Positions 9,137-17,708 of a stretch of DNA of 33,733 nucleotides are shown piece by piece; within the stretch, counting starts at the first letter, position 1; every line of letters begins with the position of its first letter. The notes below the pieces were generated by a model. It ran no database searches. It was not told where the DNA came from and worked only from the letters and a program-made list of their open reading frames with translations. Source of the stretch: Candidatus Wildermuthbacteria bacterium RIFCSPHIGHO2_02_FULL_45_25 (GTDB lineage: Bacteria; Patescibacteriota; Minisyncoccia; Minisyncoccales; UBA10102); contig MHTV01000010.1 in assembly GCA_001823215.1 (NCBI GenBank), forward strand, positions 1-33,733, in the 5' to 3' direction. Made by a program: the position numbers and the translations under genes.

Positions 9137-10411
9137 ATGCAATTTTCTTTTCTTGCCAACATGAATACCGCAGATATTCCCCAGACAAGCGGCGTGTACG
9201 CATTTTACAAGGATAGGCAATTCCTTTATATAGGGAAAGCCGTCAACCTGCGAAGTCGCGCGCGCAATCACTTCCAACAACCCACCCCCAAAGACGGGAT
9301 TTTTATTGATTCCATTGATCGAATCGGATACATCGAAACAGATTCTGAAATCGAAGCCCTTCTGTTAGAATCCCTGCTCATCAAACAGCACAAGCCAAAA
9401 TACAACGTAATTTGGAAAGACGACAAGAACTATCTCTTTGTCGCAATCACGAAAGAACCTCTGCCAAGGATTTTTTTCACCCATCAGCCAAACCGAGAAA
9501 GCCCAACGGCATGGTACGCAGGACCCTTCGTGGAAACTCGAGCTATTAAACGCACGCTTCGAGCATTGAGGCGCGTGTTCCCCTACTACATGTACGCAAA
9601 AGCGGCAAAACCCCATGCCAACAAACCATGTCAGTATTGCCAGCTTGGACTTTGCCCCGGGCCAAACCCTGACGCGAAAGAATACCGAAAACAAATTCAA
9701 AAGCTCAAAGCGATTCTCGAAGGAAAAAAACCTCGGGTCTTAGCCCAACTTCAGAAAGAAATGGCCGACGTTTCCCGAAAACAAGATTACGAAAGAGCCG
9801 CCGGACTCCGCGACCAGCTGCGGGATTTGGAAGTCGTGCTCTCTCACGCGAGAGTTCTCCAGCCGGTTCAAGAAAAACAACTCGTCAACTGGCGGGAAAT
9901 TCAAGCATACTTCCAGCAAATTTTTCAAACCTCCCGTCCTCTTTCGCGCGCTGAAGCGTACGACATCTCCAACATTCAAGGAGTTTCGGCAACCGGCTCC
10001 ATGCCCGTCTTTATTGACGGCATTCCCTCCCGAACGCATTATCGAAAATTTAAGGTTCGCATCGCAGGGAAACCTGATGATTTTGCCATGCTCCGCGAAG
10101 TGCTCACCCGCCGCCTCGCGCATGCAGAATGGAAATACCCCGATCTCATGATTATTGACGGAGGCAAAGGCCAGCTCTCTTCCGCAATGAAAGTAATTTC
10201 TCTTTCGCCAAATCCGGAAGCCAAAAACATTCTGCTTTGCTCCATTGCCAAACGACACAACGAACTTTTTCTTCCCGGCAACCCAAATCCCCTTCTCTTA
10301 CAAGATATGCCTGCTTTTGTTTCCAACTTCATCCTTCATATCCGCGACGAAGCTCACCGATTCGCCATCACCTATCACCGCAGTCTGCGCAAAAAATCTC
10401 TCTTGAAATAA
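9137..10411 (+). CDS. uvrC: Short excinuclease ABC subunit C lacking the HhH domain
   Basis: UvrC makes both incisions around a DNA lesion in the UvrB complex. The GIY-YIG nuclease domain that makes the 3' cut is near the N-terminus (TSGVYAFYKDRQFLYIGKAV, about 17-36). The UvrB-binding UVR motif follows (EMADVSRKQDYERAAGLRDQ). The RNase H-like 5' nuclease domain has AYDISNIQG, DGGKGQL and RDEAHRFAI. The protein stops right after this domain (RSLRKKSLLK), without the tandem helix-hairpin-helix region of ordinary UvrC (about 600 residues). The start at 9137 or 9161 fits family alignment; the frame extends to 8927 but that part crosses a terminator. No Shine-Dalgarno sequence or clear promoter was found. 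Confidence 0.93.
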   Translation: MQFSFLANMNTADIPQTSGVYAFYKDRQFLYIGKAVNLRSRARNHFQQPTPKDGIFIDSIDRIGYIETDSEIEALLLESLLIKQHKPKYNVIWKDDKNYLFVAITKEPLPRIFFTHQPNRESPTAWYAGPFVETRAIKRTLRALRRVFPYYMYAKAAKPHANKPCQYCQLGLCPGPNPDAKEYRKQIQKLKAILEGKKPRVLAQLQKEMADVSRKQDYERAAGLRDQLRDLEVVLSHARVLQPVQEKQLVNWREIQAYFQQIFQTSRPLSRAEAYDISNIQGVSATGSMPVFIDGIPSRTHYRKFKVRIAGKPDDFAMLREVLTRRLAHAEWKYPDLMIIDGGKGQLSSAMKVISLSPNPEAKNILLCSIAKRHNELFLPGNPNPLLLQDMPAFVSNFILHIRDEAHRFAITYHRSLRKKSLLK

Positions 10412-10428
10412 ATCTTGTTTTGAAGCGA

Positions 10429-10457
10429 TTGACCACTTTCTCCTCCTAATCTATAAT
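10429..10457 (+). promoter_or_regulatory. Promoter of the holin-like gene and secG
   Basis: TTGACC (10429-10434), 17-base spacer, TATAAT (10452-10457). The ATG follows 11 bases after the -10 box, giving a leader of only about 4-5 bases. Confidence 0.85.
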
Positions 10458-10468
10458 AAAGAATACCC

Positions 10469-10825
10469 ATGTTTCTCTCCCGCATTCTCTTCCATATCAT
10501 AGCTGGTATTGTCGGACTTTGGATCGCAATTCATTTCATTGACGGCGTGAGTTTTAGCGGCCATTTGCAGACCCTCTTGATTATGGGCGCGGTTTTAGGT
10601 ATAATGAATGCGATTTTAAAGCCCATTCTCAACCTGATAACCCTTCCGATACGGCTTCTTACCTTGGGATTATCCGGACTTATTATTAACCTTGTGTTCG
10701 TTTGGGCTCTGGAAATCTTCTTTCCCGAATTTCAGATCAGTGGACTTATTCCCCTTTTCTGGACAACTCTGGTCGTATGGGCGGTGAGTATCCCCATTTC
10801 CCTCTTGATGAGAGGAAAAATATAA
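10469..10825 (+). CDS. Phage-holin-4-2-type membrane protein, 118 aa
   Basis: A four-helix membrane protein of the Phage_holin_4_2 (PF04020) type, widespread in bacteria and not necessarily viral. Hydrophobic segments lie at about 6-25, 33-50, 58-80 and 90-112. The family-like NAILKPILNLITLPIRLLTL segment is at about 47-66 and the protein ends in a short basic tail (LLMRGKI). Its function is not established. It is followed 10 bases later by secG, so the two are probably cotranscribed from the near-leaderless promoter upstream. No Shine-Dalgarno sequence is present. Confidence 0.88.
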   Translation: MFLSRILFHIIAGIVGLWIAIHFIDGVSFSGHLQTLLIMGAVLGIMNAILKPILNLITLPIRLLTLGLSGLIINLVFVWALEIFFPEFQISGLIPLFWTTLVVWAVSIPISLLMRGKI

Positions 10826-10835
10826 GTTTTCTTTT

Positions 10836-11051
10836 ATGAATCAAATCCTTCCTTTCGCACAGGTTATAATCGCTGTTTTTTTAATGGTAGTCGTATTGCT
10901 TCAACAAAGGGGAACTGCTTTAGGTTCATCTTTCGGAAGTGAAGGCGGATTTTATGGCGCGCGCCGCGGAATGCAAAAAAATCTCTACTGGGCTACAATC
11001 GTTTTGGGCGCTATGTTTGTAGCTCTTTCTATCGTTCGTCTTGTCGCATAA
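10836..11051 (+). CDS. secG: Preprotein translocase subunit SecG
   Basis: Small subunit of the SecYEG channel that assists export through the cytoplasmic membrane. At 71 residues it has the expected two membrane segments (about 4-22 and 50-68) around the conserved loop LLQQRGTALGSSFGSEGGFY, which matches SecG from many bacteria. It is second in the transcription unit after the holin-like gene. A TATAAT at 11052-11057, right at the stop, may start the next gene, but I see no matching -35 box. Confidence 0.93.
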   Translation: MNQILPFAQVIIAVFLMVVVLLQQRGTALGSSFGSEGGFYGARRGMQKNLYWATIVLGAMFVALSIVRLVA

Positions 11052-11088
11052 TATAATGTACTATTCGAGCAGTTTGTAATTTTTTTCT

Positions 11089-13125
11089 GTGTTTGATTTT
11101 CGCCGTTTCTTCAAAAGTGTCCCTCTCAATTTTGGTCGTGGAGGAGCAAATAGATCATGGCCTTCATTCAGCCAATGGAAAAAACTCCCACTGATGTTCA
11201 GCTTCAAAGAGCGCGTTATTTTCGCGGCGCTTGTTCTGCTTTGCCTGGGATCGGCTGGAATTCTTTTGCGGGGTTTCTATCTTAGCAATACGGAAATCGC
11301 GGCGGCGCACGGAGGCATTCTTCGAGAAGGAATAGTTGGCAAGCCCCGCTTTCTTAATCCCATATACGCCCGCGTAAACGATGCGGATCGAGATATCTCA
11401 CAGCTTATCTTTTCTGGACTCTACAAACGCGGACAAGACGGAAAACTTCTCCCTGATTTGGCAACAGAGGAACCGATTGTGGAAGAAAACGGCAGAGCAT
11501 ATACCATCAACTTGCGCGAAAATGTCGAATGGCACAATGGACAACCTTTCAGCGCAGATGATATCGTATTCACCATTCATACCATCCAGGACGGAAGTTA
11601 TAACAGTCCGATTCGAGCCGAATGGATCGGCGTTACGATTGAGAAATTAACCGAGCATCAAATCAAATTTCACCTGGCAGACCCGTATGCTCCCTTCCCC
11701 GAACAACTTACCTTAGGAATGCTTCCTTCCCATATATGGAAAGATATTCCTGCGGAAAGCTTCCCTCTTTCTTCGCATAATTTACAGGATGCAGTTGGAA
11801 GCGGAATGTACAAGCTATCCAGCATCTTAAAAAACGACTCGGGAAAAGTGCAAGAAATTCAATTGCGCGCGAACAAAGATTATTATGGAGAAATACCTCT
11901 TATCGAAACGGTATATTTCCGTTTTTTCGACACCCAAGATGATGTAATCAAAGAAGCGAATCGCGGCGGACTTGACACATTTGCAGTGCCGTCGCTTGGA
12001 GCAATCAAAGATTTGCGTAATTCAAATTTTGAAACACAGAACTTTTCTCTTCCCCGATATTTTGCTCTATTCTTCAACTTCGAAGCGCAAGGAGAGCAAT
12101 CGGTGGTTTCAAAACTCCGCGTGCGGCAAGCGCTGCAACTTGCCCTCGACCGGCAAGCGCTGGTAGATACGCTCTTCGGAGAACACGCGTATGTTGCTTC
12201 TTCTCCTCTTCTTCCTCATCTCTTTGAAATTACGCCTGTCTCTGCCGTTCAAACTTCCGACCAACAAAAGGCGCTTGAATTGCTCAAGCAAGAAGGATTT
12301 GTTGCGCAGAATGGCAAAATTGGTAACGTTCCAAGCGCACCCCCAGGGATACAGCAAGATCTCACTCAAGGAGCGCAAGGAGAGCAAGTCCGTTTGCTCC
12401 AGCACTGTCTTGCTCAAGACAAAGAGATTTATCCTGAAGAAGCAGTAACAGGCGCCTTTGATCAGAATACCCTTCGAGCAGTAATCGCCTTTCAAAATAA
12501 ATACGCGAAAGACACACTCGCTCCCATCGGGCTCACTGCCGGCACAGGAAAAGTAGGGCCTTTGACACGCCAGAAGCTGAATGCTTTATGCTTCTCGGTG
12601 ATCGAAATTCAGCCATTGCGCATTACCATCACCACTCTTGACCAGACACCCTTACTGGATACCGCACAGGAACTCAAGCGCCAATGGGAACAATTTGGAA
12701 TTGAGGTTATTGTGGACGCGCAGCCATCAGTTGCCCTCGAACGGGAAATTATTAAACAGCGCAAATATCAAACCTTGCTGTTCGGAGAATTGCTCGGCCT
12801 CATTCCCGATCCCTTTCCTTATTGGCATTCTTCCCAAACCGTAGATCCCGGATTGAATCTTTCCCTTTATGAAAACAGAAAACTTGATACATTATTGGAA
12901 AAAGCAAGGAAAGAAGCGGACCCGGCAACGCGCAAAGAGCTCTATGAGCAGATTCAAACAATTCTTACCGAAGATATTCCCGCCATTGTGCTCTATCAAT
13001 TTGATTATCAGTATATGACCAGCAAAAACATTGGCGGAATAGAGGAGCATTTACTTTCCAATCCCGCCGAACGATTTGGAGGCATGGAGAAATGGTATTT
13101 GAACGTGAGAAGAACGTGGAAATAA
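11089..13125 (+). CDS. Membrane-anchored peptide-binding protein (SBP family 5) with inserted peptidoglycan-binding domain
   Basis: A solute-binding protein of the oligopeptide/nickel (family 5) type, 678 residues from a GTG start. Order: basic cytoplasmic N-terminus, membrane anchor (43-63), lobe I (about 75-415, with FLNPIYARVNDADRDISQLI and VEWHNGQPFSADDIVFT), a PG_binding_1 module (about 422-502, QGEQVRLLQHCL...FDQNTLRAVIAFQ...GLTAGTGKVGPLTRQKL), then lobe II (about 505-665). The module is spliced into the middle of the SBP fold, at the junction after EGFVAQNGK. It should hold the protein at the cell wall. No ABC permease or ATPase gene is nearby, so the transporter partner is unknown. 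M36 is an alternative start but would remove the PSFSQWKKLP segment. Confidence 0.9.
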   Translation: MFDFRRFFKSVPLNFGRGGANRSWPSFSQWKKLPLMFSFKERVIFAALVLLCLGSAGILLRGFYLSNTEIAAAHGGILREGIVGKPRFLNPIYARVNDADRDISQLIFSGLYKRGQDGKLLPDLATEEPIVEENGRAYTINLRENVEWHNGQPFSADDIVFTIHTIQDGSYNSPIRAEWIGVTIEKLTEHQIKFHLADPYAPFPEQLTLGMLPSHIWKDIPAESFPLSSHNLQDAVGSGMYKLSSILKNDSGKVQEIQLRANKDYYGEIPLIETVYFRFFDTQDDVIKEANRGGLDTFAVPSLGAIKDLRNSNFETQNFSLPRYFALFFNFEAQGEQSVVSKLRVRQALQLALDRQALVDTLFGEHAYVASSPLLPHLFEITPVSAVQTSDQQKALELLKQEGFVAQNGKIGNVPSAPPGIQQDLTQGAQGEQVRLLQHCLAQDKEIYPEEAVTGAFDQNTLRAVIAFQNKYAKDTLAPIGLTAGTGKVGPLTRQKLNALCFSVIEIQPLRITITTLDQTPLLDTAQELKRQWEQFGIEVIVDAQPSVALEREIIKQRKYQTLLFGELLGLIPDPFPYWHSSQTVDPGLNLSLYENRKLDTLLEKARKEADPATRKELYEQIQTILTEDIPAIVLYQFDYQYMTSKNIGGIEEHLLSNPAERFGGMEKWYLNVRRTWK

Positions 13126-13163
13126 TATCGAGAATTATTTGATTTCATATTTTGCGTTGAATC

Positions 13164-13250
13164 GCCCAGGTGGTGAAACCGGTAAACACGCTAGCTTCAG
13201 GAGCTAGTGCTCGCAAGGGCTTGGAGGTTCGAGTCCTCTCCTGGGCACCA
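13164..13250 (+). tRNA. tRNA-Leu (anticodon CAG)
   Basis: Acceptor stem GCCCAGG/CCTGGGC, discriminator A and encoded CCA. The anticodon arm CTAGC-TTCAGGA-GCTAG gives anticodon CAG. A long variable arm (TGCTCGCAAGGGCT) and TTCGAGT T-loop make it a class II tRNA of 87 bases. It lies between the peptide-binding protein and RNase J. Confidence 0.96.
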
Positions 13251-13284
13251 TTCATAATAAACTTCATAATTAATCTCTATCAGT

Positions 13285-14970
13285 ATGCCAAAAACTACTG
13301 CGTCAGCAGAAACACTGCGGGTTGTCCCGCTCGGCGGCTTAGGCGAAGTTGGCCGCAACATGATGTATCTGGAATACCACGAAAAGATACTCATCATTGA
13401 CATCGGATTTCGCATGCCCGAAGAAGACATGCCGGGAATTGATTATATCATCCCGAACATTACCGCGCTTAAAAATCGAAGTAAGGATATCGTGGGCGTG
13501 CTTATTACGCACGGACACTATGACCACATAGGAGCAATCCCCTACATTGTGTCGCAATTGGGAAACCCTCCTTTATTTGCCGGAAATCTTGCCAAAGCAA
13601 TTATCCTGCGAAGACAAGAAGATTTCCCCAGCAACGCAAAACTGCGGATTTCCTCGATCGTGGACGGCCAAAAATTCAAGATTGGCCCTTTTGCCATCGA
13701 GCCATTCCGCCAGAATCACAATATTACCGACAACTTCGGCTTTGTCATCGGAACTCCCGTGGGAAATATTGTCCACACATCAGACTTCAAATTTGACGAC
13801 ACTCCGGTAAACGATCCGCCCACAGATTATGAACGGCTCAAGAAAATAGGCCAAAAAAAGATCCTTCTGTTGATGTCAGACTCCACCAATGCCGAAGAGC
13901 CAAATCATTCTCTTTCAGAACAGACTATTATGGATAACCTGGAAGATATCTTCAAAAACGCGCAGGGACGAATTATCACCGCCACATTCGCTTCGCTTAT
14001 CAACCGCATCCAGCAGATTATTACCCTTTCTGAAAAATACAACCGCAAAGTCGCGCTTGAAGGCCACTCCATGAAAATGAACGTAGAGATATGTAAGCAA
14101 TTAGGATATATCAGAGCGAAGCGCGATACGATCTTAAAGACAAAAGAAGTGCTTGCATATCCCGACAACAGAATTGCCATTGCCGGCACGGGAGCTCAAG
14201 GCGAAGAACGTGCGATGCTTATGCGCATTGCAAATGGAGACCACCAGCACATCCGCATTCAAAAGGGAGACACGGTTGTTTTTTCTTCCTCTGTTATCCC
14301 CGGTAACGAACGAAGCGTGCAATTCGTAAAAGACCGCCTGTACAAACAAGGAGCTCATGTCTTCCATTACAAGATGCTCGATATTCATGCTTCCGGACAC
14401 GCAAATAAAGACGAGCTCACGCAAATGCTCGACTTGATGAACCCCAAATTCCTTCTTCCTATTCATGGCCAATTCTCCATGATCATCAATCACGCGAAAC
14501 TTGCTCAAGAATGGGGCATGCCGGAAAAAAATATCATCGTTGCAGAAAACGGCCAGGTTCTCTCGCTCAAGAAAGCTTCCATCGCGATTGAAAAAGAAAC
14601 AGTACCTGCGAACTATATCATGGTGGACGGATTGGGCGTTGGGGACGTGGGAGAAGTAGTACTTCGAGATCGGCAAAATCTTGCCAAAGACGGAATGTTT
14701 GTCATCATCGTGGTGGTAGATCGCCAGACAGGAACGGTAAAAGGATCTCCTGACATTATCTCTCGAGGATTTATCTATCTGCGGGAATCGAAAGATTTGC
14801 TCAAACAAGTGCGCAAGCGAACAGTTGACATCGTAAACAGCTCCGCAGGCCATGGAGGACCGATCAATTGGATTTATGTGCGAGACAATATCAAGAATAA
14901 GGTTTCTGACTTCTTATTCACGAAGACAGAGCGAAGACCTATGGTATTGCCTGTGATTATTGAGGTATAA
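13285..14970 (+). CDS. rnj: Ribonuclease J
   Basis: Metallo-beta-lactamase/beta-CASP ribonuclease that degrades and processes RNA (5'-exo and endo activity). The 561 residues are typical. The metal-binding motif HGHYDH is at 76-81, followed by NHNITDNFGFVI, the beta-CASP signature LLMSDSTNAEEPNHSLSE, and the SSVIPGNER and HASGHANKDEL motifs. The C-terminal domain ends in TERRPMVLPVIIEV. Tyr replaces the more common Glu or Ala at the fourth place of the H-x-H-x-D-H motif, which should not affect metal binding. It follows tRNA-Leu by 34 bases and may share its transcript. No Shine-Dalgarno sequence is visible. Confidence 0.96.
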   Translation: MPKTTASAETLRVVPLGGLGEVGRNMMYLEYHEKILIIDIGFRMPEEDMPGIDYIIPNITALKNRSKDIVGVLITHGHYDHIGAIPYIVSQLGNPPLFAGNLAKAIILRRQEDFPSNAKLRISSIVDGQKFKIGPFAIEPFRQNHNITDNFGFVIGTPVGNIVHTSDFKFDDTPVNDPPTDYERLKKIGQKKILLLMSDSTNAEEPNHSLSEQTIMDNLEDIFKNAQGRIITATFASLINRIQQIITLSEKYNRKVALEGHSMKMNVEICKQLGYIRAKRDTILKTKEVLAYPDNRIAIAGTGAQGEERAMLMRIANGDHQHIRIQKGDTVVFSSSVIPGNERSVQFVKDRLYKQGAHVFHYKMLDIHASGHANKDELTQMLDLMNPKFLLPIHGQFSMIINHAKLAQEWGMPEKNIIVAENGQVLSLKKASIAIEKETVPANYIMVDGLGVGDVGEVVLRDRQNLAKDGMFVIIVVVDRQTGTVKGSPDIISRGFIYLRESKDLLKQVRKRTVDIVNSSAGHGGPINWIYVRDNIKNKVSDFLFTKTERRPMVLPVIIEV

Positions 14971-15092
14971 TAAGAAATTCAAAAGGTAAAGGGCAAAAGG
15001 CAAAACTTCAGTTCAAAAATTAAAAGTTCTCTTCTTATTTTACATTTTGCCTTGCACTTTTGACCTTTGATTTTTGAGCTTTGACTTTTAAC
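14969..15092. repeat. Low-complexity (A)AAAG-GNC inverted-repeat region
   Basis: The left half is made of copies of TCAAAAGG and GGCAAAA, and the right half of the complementary TTTTGACC, TTTTGCC and TTTTTGAGC. Exact inverted pairs include AAGGCAAAA (14997-15005) with TTTTGCCTT (15045-15053) and AATAAGAA (14969-14976) with TTCTTATT (15032-15039). No promoter or gene was recognised inside. Confidence 0.6.
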
Positions 15093-15094
15093 TT

Positions 15095-16081
15095 ATGCGA
15101 ATTTTCAGCGGTATCCAGCCCACCGGACAAATGCATATCGGAAACTACTTGGGAGCCACGCGCAACTGGGTAAATTTGCAAAACGAACACAGCTGTTTGT
15201 ATACCGTTGTGGATTTACACGCGCTTACAACTCTGCAAAACCCCAAGGAATTGCACGACGCTTCCTTTGAGAAAGTAGTGGAGCTTTTAGCAATCGGACT
15301 GGATACTGAACGCTGTGCTTTGTTCATCCAATCCCATGTAAAAGAGCATACCGAGCTTGCGTGGATTTTCAACACGCTCACTCCTGTTGCGGAATTGGAA
15401 CGAATGACTCAATTTAAAGATAAGTCCAAGAAGAATAAGAAGAATATCAACGCGGGACTTCTGACCTATCCCGTGCTCATGGCTGCAGATATTCTTTTAT
15501 ACCAGCCAGATAAAATCCCCGTAGGAAAAGATCAGGTCCAGCACTTGGAACTCACACGTATGATTGCGCGCAAATTCAACCAGCAATTTGGCCACACATT
15601 CAAGGAACCGGAAGTTCTTCTTATTGAGGAAGCGGCAAAAATCATGTCTTTGGAAGACCCAAAGAAAAAAATGTCAAAGTCAGACGGGCCTGCCGCATAT
15701 ATATCACTGTTTGAAGAACCAGAGGCAATCAGGAAAAAAGTTTCCCGAGCCACCACCGATACGGGAAAAGAAATCCGATTTAATCCCGCAAAAAAACCAG
15801 GCATTTCCAACCTTATTACCATCTACTCTCTTTTTGCCGAGGAAAGCGTCCACGATGTCGAAAAGAAATTCGCAGACAAGGGTTATGCCGCTTTCAAAAA
15901 AGCAACCGCAGAGCTTCTTATAGAGAAACTCGAACCTTTCCGTCAAAAGAAACAGGAACTTTTCAAGCGCGAGCTTTATATTCAGGAGATTCTCAAACAA
16001 GGAGCAAAAAGAGCCCGCTCTATTGCCGAAACCACCATGCAAGATGTGCGCTCCAAAATCGGCCTTCTGTTGCCAAATTAG
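15095..16081 (+). CDS. trpS: Tryptophanyl-tRNA synthetase
   Basis: Class I aminoacyl-tRNA synthetase charging tRNA-Trp. 328 residues, normal for the bacterial enzyme. The N-terminal SGIQPTGQMHIGNYLGA carries the HIGH-type motif (HIGN at 14-17), and KMSKS is at 192-196 in EDPKKKMSKSDGPAAY. The Rossmann core has the conserved YPVLMAADILLYQ and VGKDQVQHLELTR segments for Trp and ATP binding. It ends with the usual basic helix RARSIAETTMQDVRSKIGL. The ATG starts the conserved MRIFSGIQPTG and has no Shine-Dalgarno sequence; the 124 bases upstream are the inverted-repeat region. Confidence 0.97.
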   Translation: MRIFSGIQPTGQMHIGNYLGATRNWVNLQNEHSCLYTVVDLHALTTLQNPKELHDASFEKVVELLAIGLDTERCALFIQSHVKEHTELAWIFNTLTPVAELERMTQFKDKSKKNKKNINAGLLTYPVLMAADILLYQPDKIPVGKDQVQHLELTRMIARKFNQQFGHTFKEPEVLLIEEAAKIMSLEDPKKKMSKSDGPAAYISLFEEPEAIRKKVSRATTDTGKEIRFNPAKKPGISNLITIYSLFAEESVHDVEKKFADKGYAAFKKATAELLIEKLEPFRQKKQELFKRELYIQEILKQGAKRARSIAETTMQDVRSKIGLLLPN

Positions 16082-16109
16082 AGATTCACGCTCCTTATGC
16101 AAAGTTCCT

Positions 16110-17591
16110 CTATACCCAGCCAAGTTTGCCAGACAAAGAAGTTACATTCTTGCGATCCAATTTGTCCCCTACTTGAGGAAATTGTTCTAACTCGTCAGCT
16201 AAAATATTTTTGATTTTTAAAACTTCCACTTCGGTTGCGCCTTCCACGCGCACCGTAAGATAGGGCGAAGTATTGGAAGAACGCACCAATCCCCAGCCGG
16301 TTTCGCTTACTTGAAAACGCACACCATCTATAAGTTTTACGCGGTACAATTTCTCCATGCGCATTTTTATTTGTTCCACCACTTCTTTTTTCTCTTCATC
16401 TTCGCAAGGAAGTTTGAGTTCGGGAGTGCGCACGCGTTTGGGAAATCCTTCTATCAAACTTGAGAATGGCCCATCTTGGCGTGAAGCCAATTCTACCGCG
16501 CGCGCGGCGGCGAACAATCCATCGTCAATTTTGAAATAATCTTCGACAAAATAGAAATGCCCCGAAACCTCTCCCGCAAAAATAATATCCTTATCCTTGC
16601 GCAACGCTTCTTTGATCGGAGCGTGTCCAGTGCGATGCATCAATGCTACCCCGCCCCATTGCGGAATCAATTCTTCGAGAAGCTGTGTGCTTTTTACATC
16701 AAACAAAATTTTCTTTCCCGGATTTCGCGACAACGCGTCTTTTGCAAATACTAAAAGCATTAAATCCGCACTGATAAAATTTCCCTGCTCGTCTATAAAC
16801 CCCGCCCGATCGCCATCCGCATCAAAGCCAATCCCCAAATCCGCGTCCGCCTCTTTTACTTTCTCCATTAAATCCTTCATGTTCTGCGGGGCTTCGGGGT
16901 CTGGCGTATGATTGGGAAATAATGCGTCCGGCTTTGTGTACAGCTCCACAACCTCGCATCCAAGCTTACGGAACAAATCCGGAGCAAAAAGCCCCGCGCT
17001 TCCGTTACCCGTATCTATAACGACTTTCAACTTTCGAGCAAGTTTGACATGACTTGTTACATATTGTTCATACGATTCTTTGATATTTATTTCTTCATAC
17101 TTCCCTTCTCCTGTTTCAAAATCTTCTTTCTCGATCATTTCGCGCATCCCCTGCAGTTCTTCTCCGTACAAGGGCCATACGCCTTTTTTCATCAATTTGA
17201 ATCCATTGTAAAAATACACGTTATGACTTCCGGTGATGTTCACTCCTCCGTCAAAATCAAAAAAAGCCACTGCAAAATAAATAATCGGCGTCAAAGCGAC
17301 TCCGGCTGACGCCACATCGCACCCGCTTTTGCGCACACCTTCGATAAACGCGTCTTTTAATTCTTCCGCAAAAGGACGCAACTCATATCCCACCACCACT
17401 TTCTTGCCTCCTTGTCTGCGAATCAATGTTCCATATGCTTGGCCAATGGCAACAGCAACTTCTTCCGTCAGGGTTACGCCAGGAAATTTCCCATACCACT
17501 GCTCGTACTTTGCAACCTCTTCGGGCGGAAATTCACGGCCCGCGATTCCTCGGATATCATATTCTCGGAATACCGTATGTGCGATTTTCAT
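16110..17591 (-). CDS. Phosphomannomutase/phosphoglucomutase
   Basis: Alpha-D-phosphohexomutase that interconverts hexose 6- and 1-phosphates for sugar-nucleotide and surface-glycan synthesis. From 17591 it has 493 residues in four domains: FREYDIRGI at the N-terminus; the phosphoserine loop ITGSHNVYFYNGFK (catalytic Ser122), where Val stands in place of the usual Pro; the metal loop DADGDR (257-262); the sugar-specificity loop GEVSGHFYF; and the C-terminal phosphate-binding RSSNTSPYLTVRVEG. Whether mannose or glucose is the main substrate cannot be told from sequence. The start at 17591 rather than 17606 is set by a promoter whose -10 box ends 6 bases upstream. It is convergent with trpS. 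Confidence 0.95.
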   Translation of the reverse strand: MKIAHTVFREYDIRGIAGREFPPEEVAKYEQWYGKFPGVTLTEEVAVAIGQAYGTLIRRQGGKKVVVGYELRPFAEELKDAFIEGVRKSGCDVASAGVALTPIIYFAVAFFDFDGGVNITGSHNVYFYNGFKLMKKGVWPLYGEELQGMREMIEKEDFETGEGKYEEINIKESYEQYVTSHVKLARKLKVVIDTGNGSAGLFAPDLFRKLGCEVVELYTKPDALFPNHTPDPEAPQNMKDLMEKVKEADADLGIGFDADGDRAGFIDEQGNFISADLMLLVFAKDALSRNPGKKILFDVKSTQLLEELIPQWGGVALMHRTGHAPIKEALRKDKDIIFAGEVSGHFYFVEDYFKIDDGLFAAARAVELASRQDGPFSSLIEGFPKRVRTPELKLPCEDEEKKEVVEQIKMRMEKLYRVKLIDGVRFQVSETGWGLVRSSNTSPYLTVRVEGATEVEVLKIKNILADELEQFPQVGDKLDRKNVTSLSGKLGWV

Positions 17592-17597
17592 AAGCCA

Positions 17598-17626
17598 AGT
17601 ATACACAACTTTTCACCTTTCTCCAA
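17598..17626 (-). promoter_or_regulatory. Phosphomannomutase promoter (leaderless)
   Basis: Minus strand: TTGGAG (17621-17626), 17-base spacer, TATACT (17598-17603), then 6 bases to the ATG at 17591. Transcription should begin at the start codon itself. Confidence 0.65.
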
Positions 17627-17673
17627 GATACTTTTGCGACCACTTGCTGTTTCTAAGCAAACTTGCGCGGTTA

Positions 17674-17702
17674 TTGACCTTCAGACCCAAGAATGCTATA
17701 GT
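17674..17702 (+). promoter_or_regulatory. rpsF-ssb-rpsR promoter (leaderless)
   Basis: TTGACC (17674-17679), 17-base spacer, TATAGT (17697-17702), then 6 bases to the rpsF ATG at 17709. It diverges from the phosphomannomutase promoter about 50 bases away. Confidence 0.85.
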
Positions 17703-17708
17703 AACTCT

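Noticed and set aside
10469-10825. Prophage suggested by the holin-like protein
   Set aside because: No other phage gene is nearby; this family is common as a chromosomal membrane protein next to housekeeping genes.
13170-13400. Frames running through tRNA-Leu
   Set aside because: They are the tRNA and the RNase J gene read in other frames.
17412-17708. Upstream extension of the rpsF frame
   Set aside because: It overlaps the divergent phosphomannomutase gene and both promoters; S6 starts at 17709.
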